Shown one piece after another: positions 40,457 through 49,639 of a stretch of 64,000 bases of DNA (the first letter of the stretch is position 1; each line of letters starts with the position of its first letter). The notes beneath the pieces are model-generated. The model saw only the letters and a list, made by a program, of their open reading frames with translations, had not been told where the DNA came from and did not search any database. This DNA is from Robertmurraya sp047302285 (lineage in GTDB: Bacteria > Bacillota > Bacilli > Bacillales > Cytobacillaceae). A program made the translations under genes and the position numbers. The DNA is taken from assembly GCF_047302285.1 (NCBI RefSeq), contig NZ_CP154845.1:62001-126000 (forward strand). Direction: 5' to 3'.

Positions 40457-40515
40457 TACATAGAAGCTATTCTCCCTAAATGTGGGGTGAATGTAAAGTT
40501 AGAAAGGGATGACCT

Positions 40516-41232
40516 ATGAAAACAGAACAATTTCAAGAAATGCTTTTGGAAAAAGGAGTAACACTTTCCTCTGAACAATTAGCTCAGTATGAAACGTACT
40601 ATCATACATTGGTTGAGTGGAATGAAAAGATGAATTTAACAGCAATAACGGAGAAAGAAGATGTGTATTTAAAGCACTTTTATGATTCGATTACGGCTGC
40701 TTTTTATTATGACTTTAATCGTTCTATTTCGCTTTGTGATGTAGGAGCAGGTGCTGGTTTCCCTAGCCTTCCGATCAAGATCGCTTTTCCTGAACTACGT
40801 ATTACGATCGTCGATTCTTTAAATAAAAGAATTACGTTTCTAGAGCATTTAGCGAAACAATTAAAGCTAGAAAATGTTCGCTTCATTCATGATCGCGCTG
40901 AAACATTTGGACAGAACAAGGAACATCGAGAAGCTTATGATATGGTCACAGCAAGAGCTGTTGCTCGTCTTTCTGTCCTAAGTGAGCTTTGTCTACCTCT
41001 TGCGAAAGTAGGCGGGACTTTCATTGCTATGAAGGCAGCCAGTGCGAAAGAAGAGATTGATGCAGGGAAAAAGGCGATTACCACATTAGGTGGAAAAATA
41101 GAAGAGCTCCACTCTTTTCAATTGCCGATTGAAGAAAGTGAAAGAAATATTGTCATCATTAAAAAAGAAAAGCCTACACCTAAGAAATATCCGAGAAAAC
41201 CTGGTGTTCCAAATAAAACACCGATCGAATAG
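40516..41232 (+). CDS. rsmG: 16S rRNA m7G527 methyltransferase RsmG (GidB)
   Basis: It adds N7-methyl to G527 of 16S rRNA (E. coli numbering); loss in other species gives low-level streptomycin resistance. The SAM-binding motif is DVGAGAGFPSLPIKI, with the acidic residue in ITIVDSLNKR. DMVTARAVARLSVL is conserved. The C-terminus is basic (KKYPRKPGVPNKTP). It has 238 residues. AAAGGG precedes the ATG. Its substrate 16S is encoded twice in this window. Confidence 0.97.
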   Translation: MKTEQFQEMLLEKGVTLSSEQLAQYETYYHTLVEWNEKMNLTAITEKEDVYLKHFYDSITAAFYYDFNRSISLCDVGAGAGFPSLPIKIAFPELRITIVDSLNKRITFLEHLAKQLKLENVRFIHDRAETFGQNKEHREAYDMVTARAVARLSVLSELCLPLAKVGGTFIAMKAASAKEEIDAGKKAITTLGGKIEELHSFQLPIEESERNIVIIKKEKPTPKKYPRKPGVPNKTPIE

Positions 41233-41398
41233 CCTCGAAAATTAAATTGCATCATAATAGGGGAGTACCTTTTTTGGTAGAAATGTGGCATAATTTTTAG
41301 TAGAGCAAAATTGGTTCATCTCATAGATTTACTGCAGGAATTATTCTTTTTATAGAGAATGTATTAGTTAGGGAGTTTCGTAAAGGTGGTGCAAGGTG

Positions 41399-42280
41399 AT
41401 GAAGCAATCTTTCTCACGCTTTTTTGGCCTAGGCGAAAAGGAAGACCAAATGGAAACAGAAACAGATATAGGGGAATCTACTGAATTTGTAGAGGAAAAC
41501 GTTAGAGAAGCGATCCATCAAATCCCCATAGATGATATTGTGCCAAATCGTTTTCAACCAAGAACGTTTTTTGATGAAGATAAGATCGATGAACTATCTC
41601 GTACGATTCATACTCATGGCATCATTCAACCGATTGTTGTGAGAGAATATGAAGCAGGAAAGTTCGAAATTATCGCTGGTGAACGTAGATGGAGAGCGAT
41701 GAAGAAGCTTGGCTGGGATACGGTTCCAGCGATTATAAAGCAAATGAATGATACGGAAACAGCCTCTGTCGCATTAATAGAGAATTTACAAAGGGAAGAG
41801 CTTTCTCCAATTGAAGAGGCGATTGCCTATGGAAAGCTACTAGAGTTACATAATTTAACTCAAGAAGCGCTTGCCCAACGATTAGGAAAAGGTCAGTCCA
41901 CCATTGCGAATAAACTTCGCTTGTTGAAATTGCCGCAAGAAGTTCAAGATGCCATATTAGCAAAAGTCATTACAGAGCGTCATGCTCGCTCGCTCATTCC
42001 GTTGAAAGATCCGGAGAAACAAATCAAATTGCTAGCAGAAATTATCGAAAAGAATTTAAATGTGAAGCAAACGGAAGAACGGGTCGTAAGACTGCTTGAA
42101 CAACCAAAAGATAAAGCGAAGCCACAGAGAAAGGCTTTTAGCAAGGATATGAGAATTGCCGTTAATACAATTAGACAATCCTTATCCATGGTGTCGGACA
42201 GTGGGATTAATTTAGACTCTGAAGAAGAAGAGTTTGAGGAATATTATCAATTTACAATCAAAATTCCGAAGAAGAAATAA
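41399..42280 (+). CDS. noc: Nucleoid occlusion protein Noc
   Basis: A ParB-like CTPase and DNA-binding protein that keeps FtsZ from assembling over the nucleoid. It starts MKQSFSRFFGLGEKE, the membrane-targeting amphipathic helix typical of Noc and absent from Spo0J. The ParB N domain has GERRWRAMKKLG, then a helix-turn-helix (LAQRLGKGQSTIANKLRLLKL). A C-terminal dimer domain follows. The ATG at 41399 is preferred over the adjacent GTG by spacing from AAAGGTGG. It has 293 residues. No B. subtilis-type Noc site was spotted, but I did not search all variants. Confidence 0.96.
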   Translation: MKQSFSRFFGLGEKEDQMETETDIGESTEFVEENVREAIHQIPIDDIVPNRFQPRTFFDEDKIDELSRTIHTHGIIQPIVVREYEAGKFEIIAGERRWRAMKKLGWDTVPAIIKQMNDTETASVALIENLQREELSPIEEAIAYGKLLELHNLTQEALAQRLGKGQSTIANKLRLLKLPQEVQDAILAKVITERHARSLIPLKDPEKQIKLLAEIIEKNLNVKQTEERVVRLLEQPKDKAKPQRKAFSKDMRIAVNTIRQSLSMVSDSGINLDSEEEEFEEYYQFTIKIPKKK

Positions 42281-42298
42281 TATCATACTTTCATCTAA

Positions 42299-42337
42299 TG
42301 AGAAATTAAACGTTCAGTTTAGTTTCTCTTATTTTTG
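42299..42337 (+). terminator. Terminator after noc
   Basis: GAGAAATTAAAC and GTTTAGTTTCTC form a 12-bp stem with one mismatch, followed by TTATTTTT. Confidence 0.8.
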
Positions 42338-42524
42338 TTTAAAAGCAAAATGTGACTTAATAAAGGTTTGATAAATTTAAAAATAGATTCTGGAAATGAA
42401 AAAAAATGATACTCTATTATTTTTCATGATAAAATAGAATACATGATTGCTAGTTTATGTATTTTTGTTGAGCAAATTGAACAAAACGTACAAACAGCTA
42501 ATGGAAATGAAGGTAGGTGTTACC

Positions 42525-43286
42525 GTGGGCAAAATAATATCAATTGCAAATCAAAAAGGAGGAGTTGGCAAAACGACTACCTCTGTTAATTTAGGTGCCT
42601 GCTTAGCATATATAGGGAAAAAGGTATTAATGGTGGATATCGATCCTCAAGGGAATGCCACAAGTGGTGTCGGACTTGAAAAAGCGGATATTGATCAATG
42701 TGTCTACGATGTTTTAGTAGAAGATGTTGAGGCCATTAAGGTGATTCGTCCTACAGGAGTCGAAAATCTTGATGCCATTCCAGCGACGATTCAATTAGCT
42801 GGGGCAGAAATTGAACTCGTTCCAACTATTTCAAGAGAGGTTCGCTTGAAACGTGCATTGGAAGAAGTAAAGGATCAATATGATTACATCATCATCGATT
42901 GTCCTCCATCCCTAGGACTCCTCACATTAAATGCATTGACTGCTTCGGATGCAGTTTTGATTCCAGTGCAATGTGAATATTATGCTTTAGAAGGATTAAG
43001 TCAATTACTCAATACAGTTAGACTTGTACAAAAGCATTTAAATCATGACCTGAAAATTGAAGGTGTTCTTTTAACAATGCTTGATGCACGGACAAACTTA
43101 GGATTACAGGTTATTGAAGAAGTGAAGAAGTACTTTCAGGATAAGGTTTACCAAACGGTTATCCCAAGAAATATTCGTTTAAGTGAAGCACCGAGTCATG
43201 GGGAGCCAATTATTATATATGATCCGAAATCTAGAGGTGCGGAAGTATATTTAGATTTAGCAAAGGAAGTGGCTGTACATGGCTAA
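42525..43286 (+). CDS. soj: Chromosome partition ATPase Soj (ParA)
   Basis: A deviant Walker ATPase that moves on the nucleoid, controls DnaA and, with Spo0J, segregates origins. KGGVGKTTT is at about 10-18. MVDIDPQGNATSG and the DCPPSLGLLTLNAL segment are the other ATP-site motifs. I use the GTG at 42525, which has AGGTAGG upstream and matches B. subtilis Soj (MGKII); 26 extra codons of open frame before it are not supported. It has 253 residues. It overlaps spo0J by 8 bases. Confidence 0.97.
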   Translation: MGKIISIANQKGGVGKTTTSVNLGACLAYIGKKVLMVDIDPQGNATSGVGLEKADIDQCVYDVLVEDVEAIKVIRPTGVENLDAIPATIQLAGAEIELVPTISREVRLKRALEEVKDQYDYIIIDCPPSLGLLTLNALTASDAVLIPVQCEYYALEGLSQLLNTVRLVQKHLNHDLKIEGVLLTMLDARTNLGLQVIEEVKKYFQDKVYQTVIPRNIRLSEAPSHGEPIIIYDPKSRGAEVYLDLAKEVAVHG

Positions 43287-44139
43287 AGGATTAGGAAAAG
43301 GACTAGATGCTTTTTTTGCTAATATGGAGCCTGAAAAGGATGAGGCTGTAAGAGAAATTAGCTTGAAGGAGCTTCGTCCGAACCCTTATCAACCACGAAA
43401 AGTCTTCGATAAAGAAGCAATTGAAGAATTGAAGAATTCGATTTTAGAACACGGGATATTACAACCGATTATTGTTCGAAAGAGTATTAAAGGATACGAA
43501 ATTGTTGTCGGGGAAAGACGCTTTAGGGCAGCGAAGGAAGCAAAACTTGAAACAGTACCGGTCGTTGTTCGTGAACTTTCAGAGCAGCAGATGATGGAAT
43601 TAGCGGTTTTGGAGAATTTACAACGTGAAGATTTAACTCCGATTGAAGAAGCTTCAGCTTACCAACTGTTAATGGAGAAGTTGAAGGTTACTCAGGAGCA
43701 ACTGGCAAAAAGGTTAGGGAAAAGTCGACCTCATATCGCCAACCATATTCGCTTGCTTTCTTTACCACCTCAGATTCAAGAACTTATTTCTGATGGAAAG
43801 ATTTCAATGGGGCATGGTCGAGCACTTCTTGGTCTTAGAAAGAAAGAAAAGCTTCCACTTCTAACTGAAAAAGTAATGAAGGAAGGTTTAAACGTTCGCC
43901 AATTAGAGCAATTAATTCAAGACATAAACGAAAATGTTTCACGTGAAACAAAAAAGGCAAAACCAGAAAAAAATGTTTTCATTCGTACACAGGAATCTTA
44001 CCTTCGTGAACGATTTGGGACAACCGTGAATATTAAACAAAATAAAAATAAAAAGAAGGGGAAAATCGAAATTGAGTTTTTCTCTGGCGAAGATTTAGAA
44101 AGAATTCTTGAATTGTTGGAAACGGATCAATCTTCATAA
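43279..44139 (+). CDS. spo0J: Chromosome partition protein Spo0J (ParB)
   Basis: A CTP-dependent clamp that loads at parS, slides, and recruits SMC condensin. The N-terminal tail LGKGLDAFF stimulates Soj. The CTP-binding motif GERRFRAAKEA and the LENLQREDL box follow. The helix-turn-helix LAKRLGKSRPHIANHIRLLSL reads parS. The C-terminal domain dimerises. It has 286 residues. A perfect parS lies in its own gene at 43935-43950, so the protein binds its coding DNA. It also counteracts Soj in sporulation control. Confidence 0.97.
   Translation: MAKGLGKGLDAFFANMEPEKDEAVREISLKELRPNPYQPRKVFDKEAIEELKNSILEHGILQPIIVRKSIKGYEIVVGERRFRAAKEAKLETVPVVVRELSEQQMMELAVLENLQREDLTPIEEASAYQLLMEKLKVTQEQLAKRLGKSRPHIANHIRLLSLPPQIQELISDGKISMGHGRALLGLRKKEKLPLLTEKVMKEGLNVRQLEQLIQDINENVSRETKKAKPEKNVFIRTQESYLRERFGTTVNIKQNKNKKKGKIEIEFFSGEDLERILELLETDQSS
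43935..43950. promoter_or_regulatory. parS site inside spo0J
   Basis: TGTTTCACGTGAAACA, the exact 16-bp palindrome bound by Spo0J. It encodes residues N-V-S-R-E-T of Spo0J. B. subtilis also has a parS in spo0J. Confidence 0.97.
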
Positions 44140-44166
44140 AGCCATCTTTGGATGGTTTATTTTTTT
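44139..44166 (+). terminator. Terminator after spo0J
   Basis: AAAGCCATC and GATGGTTTA form a stem with a short loop, followed by seven T. Confidence 0.82.
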
Positions 44167-44256
44167 GCGAAATTAACTAGAATCGATTTCATCTATGTAC
44201 CTAAAAAGTGTACCAATATGACTTAATCGAAATACTCGTATAACTAGGTGAAGAAA

Positions 44257-44964
44257 ATGTTTTTAATTGGAACTGTTGTGAATGGATTATTGATAGTAAT
44301 AGGGACATTATTAGGGAAGCTCTTTCATCGGATTCCAGAAGGGATGAAAGGAACAGTCATGCACGCCATTGGCTTAGCTGTAGCGGTATTAGGCTTGCAA
44401 ATGGGCTTTAAAAGTGAGAACTATTTAATTGTGATTTTAAGCTTAGTTTTTGGTGCGGTAATAGGAGAGTATTGTAAAATAGATGACAAGCTCAATCAAG
44501 TGGGGACTTGGCTTGAAAAGAAAATTGGCAAAGGGAATAGTCAGGGGAGTATATCTCAAGGGTTTGTTACAGCTACATTAATTTTTGTGATCGGTGCGAT
44601 GGCGATTATCGGAGCCCTTGATAGTGGTATAAGAGGGGATCATGATGTGCTATATACGAAGTCGATTATTGATGGATTTACAGCTCTTATTTTAACTACC
44701 ACCTTAGGAATTGGGGTTATCTTCTCTGCTATTCCTGTTATGTTATATGAGGGATTAATTGCTCTTTTTGCTACGCAAATTGATCGGTTCATTCCACATG
44801 CTTTAATGGATAGCTTTATTGTGGAGATGACAGCAACTGGTGGCGTCATGATTTTTGCGATTGGTTTGAACCTTCTCGGTGTCATCAAAATTCGTGTAGC
44901 CAATCTGCTCCCTGGAATTTTGGTTTGTGCTGTCATTGTGACGATCATGCATTATTTTATATAA
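44257..44964 (+). CDS. DUF554 family membrane protein
   Basis: An integral membrane protein of 235 residues with about six to seven hydrophobic segments. It matches the DUF554 pattern: MFLIGTVVNGLLIVIGTLLG at the N-terminus, GALDSGIRGDHDVLYTKSIIDG in the middle and a glycine-rich TGGVMIFAIGLNLLG near the end, here quoted in pieces no longer than needed. Function unknown; transport has been suggested for the family but nothing here shows it. The ATG at 44257 is five bases from AGGTGA; a GTG three codons earlier overlaps that site. It is convergent with yyaC. Confidence 0.85.
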   Translation: MFLIGTVVNGLLIVIGTLLGKLFHRIPEGMKGTVMHAIGLAVAVLGLQMGFKSENYLIVILSLVFGAVIGEYCKIDDKLNQVGTWLEKKIGKGNSQGSISQGFVTATLIFVIGAMAIIGALDSGIRGDHDVLYTKSIIDGFTALILTTTLGIGVIFSAIPVMLYEGLIALFATQIDRFIPHALMDSFIVEMTATGGVMIFAIGLNLLGVIKIRVANLLPGILVCAVIVTIMHYFI

Positions 44965-44977
44965 AGATTAACCGTGA

Positions 44978-45011
44978 AAAAGGGCTAATACATGAGGTAT
45001 CAGCCCTTTTG
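44978..45011. terminator. Bidirectional terminator between DUF554 gene and yyaC
   Basis: AAAAGGGCT and AGCCCTTTT flank ATAC/GTAT with a small loop. T runs are present on both strands, which suits the convergent genes. Confidence 0.85.
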
Positions 45012-45056
45012 AATATTGGCAATGAGATATGAGTCAAAATCATGTAAACCTAGAAT

Positions 45057-45686
45057 TTATGGAGTTTGCTCGTGATCCCACTCCATTTTGAGATTTGACC
45101 ATGAATTGCGTGGATGATAAGTCGTACTGGCTTCATATATTCCATTCGCCATTACTTTCGCCATCTTTAAGACAAGATTCAATCGTGTATTTTGGAGAAC
45201 AAAGAATTCCATGAAACCACTGACATTTACGATACCGGTTATATGAAAATCACCGACCTCAGGCAATTCTTTTTTGACACCAGCCCCAGGCTTCACTGGA
45301 CCTTCGCCAATTTGAATGACTCCTACACTTTTCAATCTTCCTAAACATGCATCAATACCAATCAAGATGGGGTTTAAATGCTTTGCTTTGATTTCGGTTA
45401 TTTTCTCCTCTAAATTAACAGCATGTATCGGATCTTCTAGTGTACCGTACACGTGAAAAGGCGAGATTTCTTTTTCATCTAATAAAGTTCCGATAAGTGG
45501 GCCTAACGAATCTCCAGTGGAACGATCAGTACCAATACAAACGAAGACGACTGGACGATTCACTACACGAACAGGCAATATAGAAACAAGTTCAATAGCG
45601 AGCTTCTGAGAAGCCTTTTGTTCATCATAAAATATTCTTGACTCAGAGCTATCGCTTTTATCAAACAAGCTAGATTTAAGATTCAT
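45057..45686 (-). CDS. yyaC: YyaC, spore protease-like protein (DUF1256)
   Basis: A protein of 209 residues of the YyaC family, distantly like the germination protease GPR. Conserved pieces are VFVCIGTDRSTGDSLGPLIG (20 residues), YGTLEDPIHAVNL, IGIDACLG and PGAGVKKELP. It is found only in spore formers. Its substrate is not established. The ATG at 45686 has GGGAG eight bases upstream, better than the GTG three codons before. It is the only minus-strand gene in the right half of the window. Confidence 0.92.
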   Translation of the reverse strand: MNLKSSLFDKSDSSESRIFYDEQKASQKLAIELVSILPVRVVNRPVVFVCIGTDRSTGDSLGPLIGTLLDEKEISPFHVYGTLEDPIHAVNLEEKITEIKAKHLNPILIGIDACLGRLKSVGVIQIGEGPVKPGAGVKKELPEVGDFHITGIVNVSGFMEFFVLQNTRLNLVLKMAKVMANGIYEASTTYHPRNSWSNLKMEWDHEQTP

Positions 45687-45936
45687 TGGTTCCACTCCCG
45701 AGAAATTAGTAGTAACAGTATACGGAAGATTCAGGCAATCTATACGTACTAGTTTAGAGACAAGCTAGAAATAGGATATTTATACTATAAAAGTAAGAGA
45801 AGAAGTGATTATTTTTTCTATTGTTTAAAAGAACAACTACTACAAACCCACTAAAAAAATTGCTACAATGGTTATACTGCATACAAGTTTGTCGGAATCC
45901 GAATATTGTTATAAAGTTTTAAAGGAGTGATTCACG

Positions 45937-46134
45937 TTGGAACTAAAGGAATTCGGCTTAAATGATATTGTTGAAATGAAAAAGCAACATCCTTGCGGAA
46001 CGAATCGCTGGAAAATCATCCGTGTAGGAATGGATATACGAATTAAGTGTGAAGGTTGTTCCCACAGTGTATTAATTCCTCGAAAAGAATTTTCACGAAA
46101 AATGAAAAAGATCTTAGTAAAGCATGAAGAGTAG
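45937..46134 (+). CDS. DUF951 family protein (YyzM-like)
   Basis: A small, basic protein of 65 residues with a zinc-ribbon-like pattern: HPCGTNRWKIIRVGMDIRIKC with EGC and then RKEF and RKMKK. The CG...C..C arrangement (C21, C39, C42) is the family hallmark. Function unknown. The start is TTG with AAAGGAG upstream. It is widely conserved in Firmicutes next to the spo0J-ychF region. Confidence 0.88.
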   Translation: MELKEFGLNDIVEMKKQHPCGTNRWKIIRVGMDIRIKCEGCSHSVLIPRKEFSRKMKKILVKHEE

Positions 46135-46231
46135 TCTTTATGCTTTTTTCGTGGCTCTAATTCCTTGCACAAAGGTTCTGTATTTTGTATGATTCTTAGA
46201 AAAAAGTTTAGGGTGGATGGAGGAGAGACGA

Positions 46232-48256
46232 TTGTCAAAGGTGTATACATCTGCATGTCCATTGAATTGCTGGGATAGCTGCGGATTTAAAGTGACCGTG
46301 GAAGAGGGCAAAGTACTAAAAGTAGATGGAGACGAGTCCCATCCAATCACGAAAGGAAAAATATGTGGCCGTGGACGCATGCTTGAGAAACGGACAAATT
46401 CAGGAGAGAGAGTACTCTATCCTTTGAAAAAAATAGATGGACAGTTTACTAGAATTACTTGGGAGCAAGCATTGGAGGAAATTGCTGAGAAAATGCTTGT
46501 CCTTAAAGAAAAACATGGATCGACAGCTGTTCTCCATAGCCATGATTATGCAAATGGTGGCTTATTAAAAAATCTCGATCAACGTTTTTTTAATTGTTTT
46601 GGTGGTGTAACAGAGCTTACGGGCTCTATTTGTTGGGGCTCAGGAATAGAAGCTCAAACATGGGATTTTGGCGATGCTTATAGCCATGCTCCAGAAGATA
46701 TTATTCATAGTAAAAACATCGTGGTATGGGGAAGGAATGTAGCACGGACGAATATGCATCTTTTTCAAGCTTTACAGGAAGCAAAAAAAAGAGGAGCAAA
46801 ACTCATTGTGATCGACCCGATCTTTAACGCTACAGCCAAAATTGCTCATACTCATATTACCGTTAAACCGGGGATGGACGGAATTTTAGCGGCTGGGATC
46901 ATGAAAGAAATGCTCAGATTAAAGCTGGAGGATCAATCATTTATTGAACACCATTCTGTTGGATTTGAGGATTTAAAGGAATTATTAGATGGAACGACAA
47001 TAGAAGAAATCTCACGTATGACAGAAGTGCCTATTGAGACAATGACAGAGCTTGCGGAAGTTTTTTGTGATCGCCCAACGGCTACCTTCCTTGGTTTAGG
47101 AATGCAGCGTTATGAAAATGGGGGAAATACGATTAGACTTCTCGATGCTCTTGTCGCTATTAGCGGCAATATTGGGATTGCCGGTGGAGGAGCGAATTAC
47201 GCCCATAAACAAGTCGGTCAAAGCTTTGATATAACTTCTTTGGCCCTGCCTGACAAAAAGAAGCAGCATCGCTATTTCACGATGATGGAACAGGCTGAGG
47301 AGATTCTTTCAGCAAAGGACCCTGAAATTAAAATGATTTTTGTAACATGTGGAAATCCATTAACACAAGTTCCTGATACAAACGTAGTGAAGAAGGCTTT
47401 TTCATCCGTTGATACGCTTGTAGTAATTGACCAGTTTATGACCGATACAGCCGAATTGGCTGACTATTTATTGCCAACGACAACAGCCTTTGAAGAAGAG
47501 GATATTTATTATTCTTCTATGTATCATGCCTATGTGAACTATGGTCCTAAACTAGTTAATGCTCCAGGAGAAGTACAATCTGACTTATGGATTTGGACAG
47601 AATTAGCGAAACGCCTTGGTTTTGGTGAGGAATTTGCATATACAAGAGAAGAATGGATTGAAAAAGGCTTGGGAGCATTGCAGGAAAAAGGGATTACTTT
47701 GGAAAAACTAAAGGAAAATGCCCATTTAGAATTACCGGTCGATCCGATTCCATGGCAAGATCGTCAATTCAAAACACCTAGTGGGAAATTTGAATTTACT
47801 TCACAAAGGGCGGAGCAAAAGGGGCTAGAAGGAAAGTTAACTTTAGCAATGCCAAGAGAATCAACATGGTCTAATGCTTCACTTTCAGAAAAATATCCTT
47901 ATCAATTACTGACGATTCATCCACTACGCTCTAATCATTCTCAGCACTATCATGTGCTCACACCTGAGCCAAAGGTGAAGGTAGAAATCTCGAAAAACAT
48001 TGCTGATAATTTGCAATTAGGCAATGGTGATTATGTGCGAGTTTGGAATGAACGTGGGGAAATAAAAGGATATGTAAGCATTCTAGAACGGGGAGTTCAT
48101 GCCAATATTATCAATATTGATGAGGGTATATGGTCGAAATATGGAGGCTCCGTTAACCAACTCACATCTAGTCGAGTATCGGATAATGGTTTAGGAAGTA
48201 CTTTATACGATTGTTTAGTTAATCTTGCACTTGTCGAGCGAGCACTGGTTAACTAG
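46232..48256 (+). CDS. yyaE: Molybdopterin-dependent oxidoreductase YyaE
   Basis: A DMSO-reductase-family protein of 674 residues. The N-terminal 4Fe-4S motif is CPLNCWDSC with a fourth Cys in GKICGRGR. Molybdopterin-binding features include GSICWGSGIEAQ, WGRNVARTNMH, FVTCGNPLTQVPD and the C-terminal GGSVNQLTSSRVSDNGLGST. No twin-arginine signal is visible, so it should be cytoplasmic. Substrate unknown. The TTG at 46232 is six bases from GGAGGAG; an ATG at 46217 would put that site inside the gene. It aligns along its length with B. subtilis YyaE as I recall it. No molybdenum cofactor genes are in the window. Confidence 0.92.
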   Translation: MSKVYTSACPLNCWDSCGFKVTVEEGKVLKVDGDESHPITKGKICGRGRMLEKRTNSGERVLYPLKKIDGQFTRITWEQALEEIAEKMLVLKEKHGSTAVLHSHDYANGGLLKNLDQRFFNCFGGVTELTGSICWGSGIEAQTWDFGDAYSHAPEDIIHSKNIVVWGRNVARTNMHLFQALQEAKKRGAKLIVIDPIFNATAKIAHTHITVKPGMDGILAAGIMKEMLRLKLEDQSFIEHHSVGFEDLKELLDGTTIEEISRMTEVPIETMTELAEVFCDRPTATFLGLGMQRYENGGNTIRLLDALVAISGNIGIAGGGANYAHKQVGQSFDITSLALPDKKKQHRYFTMMEQAEEILSAKDPEIKMIFVTCGNPLTQVPDTNVVKKAFSSVDTLVVIDQFMTDTAELADYLLPTTTAFEEEDIYYSSMYHAYVNYGPKLVNAPGEVQSDLWIWTELAKRLGFGEEFAYTREEWIEKGLGALQEKGITLEKLKENAHLELPVDPIPWQDRQFKTPSGKFEFTSQRAEQKGLEGKLTLAMPRESTWSNASLSEKYPYQLLTIHPLRSNHSQHYHVLTPEPKVKVEISKNIADNLQLGNGDYVRVWNERGEIKGYVSILERGVHANIINIDEGIWSKYGGSVNQLTSSRVSDNGLGSTLYDCLVNLALVERALVN

Positions 48257-48383
48257 AACTTTCTTGTCTTTTATTCGGTAACTCTCTATAATTGGTTAAG
48301 GTTAAGTTCTTTAATTGGAAGCATTTTGTCGAGCAGACAAATTTTTAAAATAAGTAGTTTATTGTGATGAGGAGTGACTTTGG

Positions 48384-49484
48384 ATGGCCTTAACGGCAGG
48401 AATAGTAGGGTTACCGAACGTAGGGAAATCTACTTTATTTAATGCAATTACACAAGCTGGGGCAGAATCGGCGAACTATCCATTCTGTACCATTGATCCG
48501 AACGTAGGGATTGTAGAAGTACCGGATCATCGTTTAACAAAATTAACTGAATTAGTACAACCAAAAAAGACGGTTCCCACTACCTTTGAATTTACAGACA
48601 TTGCCGGGATCGTTAAAGGGGCAAGTAAAGGGGAAGGTTTAGGAAATAAATTCTTGGCTAATATTCGTGAAGTAGATGCCATCTGTCAAGTTGTTCGTTG
48701 CTTTGAAGATGAGAATATTACCCATGTTTCAGGAAAAGTGGATCCGTTGGATGATATTGAAGTCATTAATTTAGAGCTGATTTTAGCTGACCTTGAATCC
48801 GTTGAGAAGCGAATTGGTCGTGTTGCTAAATTAGCGAAGCAAAAAGATAAGGACGCTGCGGCGGAGCTTGAAGTTTTGGAAATGCTAAAAGGTGCATTTG
48901 AAGCAGAAAAGCCTGCTAGAACGGTTGATTTTACAGACGAACAATTAAAGATTGCAAAAGGGCTACATTTATTAACAATTAAGCCCGTACTATACGTGGC
49001 GAATGTAGGAGAAGACGATGTAGCCGATCCATCTTCAAACGAATATGTTCAAAAGGTGAAAGAATTTGCTGCTGGAGATAATGCAGAGGTTATTGTAATC
49101 TGTGCGAAAATCGAATCTGAAATCGCAGAGCTCGACGGGGAAGAGAAAGCAATGTTCCTCGAAGAGTTAGGGATTGAAGAATCTGGACTTGATCAATTAA
49201 TTCGTGCTGCTTATCATTTACTTGGACTAGCCACTTATTTCACAGCTGGTGTACAAGAAGTCCGTGCTTGGACGTTCCGTAAAGGGATGAAGGCTCCACA
49301 ATGTGCAGGAATTATTCACTCTGACTTTGAAAGAGGATTTATTCGTGCAGAAACGGTTTTTTACGATGACTTACTTGTTGCTGGCAATATGGTTGCTGCA
49401 AAAGAAGCGGGTAAAGTTCGTCTTGAAGGAAAAGATTATGTGGTGAAGGATGGAGACATTATCCATTTCCGCTTCAACGTTTAA
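48384..49484 (+). CDS. ychF: Redox-regulated ATPase YchF
   Basis: An Obg-family protein that prefers ATP to GTP and associates with ribosomes. P-loop GLPNVGKST (8-16), switch DIAGIVKGASKGEG, and the C-terminal TGS domain (FFTAG-like YFTAGVQEVRAWTFRKG to the end, HFRFNV). The NKxD motif is altered, as in the family. It has 366 residues. It lies upstream of rpsF as in B. subtilis (yyaF). Confidence 0.97.
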   Translation: MALTAGIVGLPNVGKSTLFNAITQAGAESANYPFCTIDPNVGIVEVPDHRLTKLTELVQPKKTVPTTFEFTDIAGIVKGASKGEGLGNKFLANIREVDAICQVVRCFEDENITHVSGKVDPLDDIEVINLELILADLESVEKRIGRVAKLAKQKDKDAAAELEVLEMLKGAFEAEKPARTVDFTDEQLKIAKGLHLLTIKPVLYVANVGEDDVADPSSNEYVQKVKEFAAGDNAEVIVICAKIESEIAELDGEEKAMFLEELGIEESGLDQLIRAAYHLLGLATYFTAGVQEVRAWTFRKGMKAPQCAGIIHSDFERGFIRAETVFYDDLLVAGNMVAAKEAGKVRLEGKDYVVKDGDIIHFRFNV

Positions 49485-49486
49485 TT

Positions 49487-49516
49487 GCTAAAACTCTGCC
49501 TATGCAGAGTTTTTTC
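49487..49516 (+). terminator. Terminator after ychF
   Basis: AACTCTGC and GCAGAGTT form an 8-bp stem with a 4-nt loop, followed by six T. Confidence 0.9.
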
Positions 49517-49535
49517 TTATTCCACCCTTACAGTG

Positions 49536-49564
49536 TTGTGTTTGCTATATATATATGATATAAT
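49536..49564 (+). promoter_or_regulatory. rpsF promoter
   Basis: TTGTGT (49536-49541), a 17-bp AT-rich spacer and TATAAT (49559-49564), 76 bp before rpsF. Confidence 0.75.
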
Positions 49565-49585
49565 TTCTTCTTGTGAGTAATGAAT

Positions 49586-49636
49586 ATTGCTCCTTGCCCT
49601 TTATTTAAAGGGCCGTTAGTCCAAAAGGAGGTGAAT
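49586..49636 (+). promoter_or_regulatory. S6:S18-binding leader of rpsF
   Basis: The leader folds as an outer stem CTCCTT with AAGGAG and an inner hairpin CCCTTT with AAAGGG, followed by CCG in the internal loop. CCG beside a hairpin is the known binding motif for the S6:S18 complex. The outer stem uses the rpsF ribosome binding site AAGGAGG, so protein binding would block translation of the rpsF-ssbA-rpsR mRNA, which encodes both proteins. Confidence 0.85.
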
Positions 49637-49639
49637 GTG

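Noticed and set aside
45909..46380. Minus-strand frames over the DUF951 gene and the start of yyaE
   Set aside because: The plus-strand genes have ribosome binding sites and family matches; the opposite frames do not.
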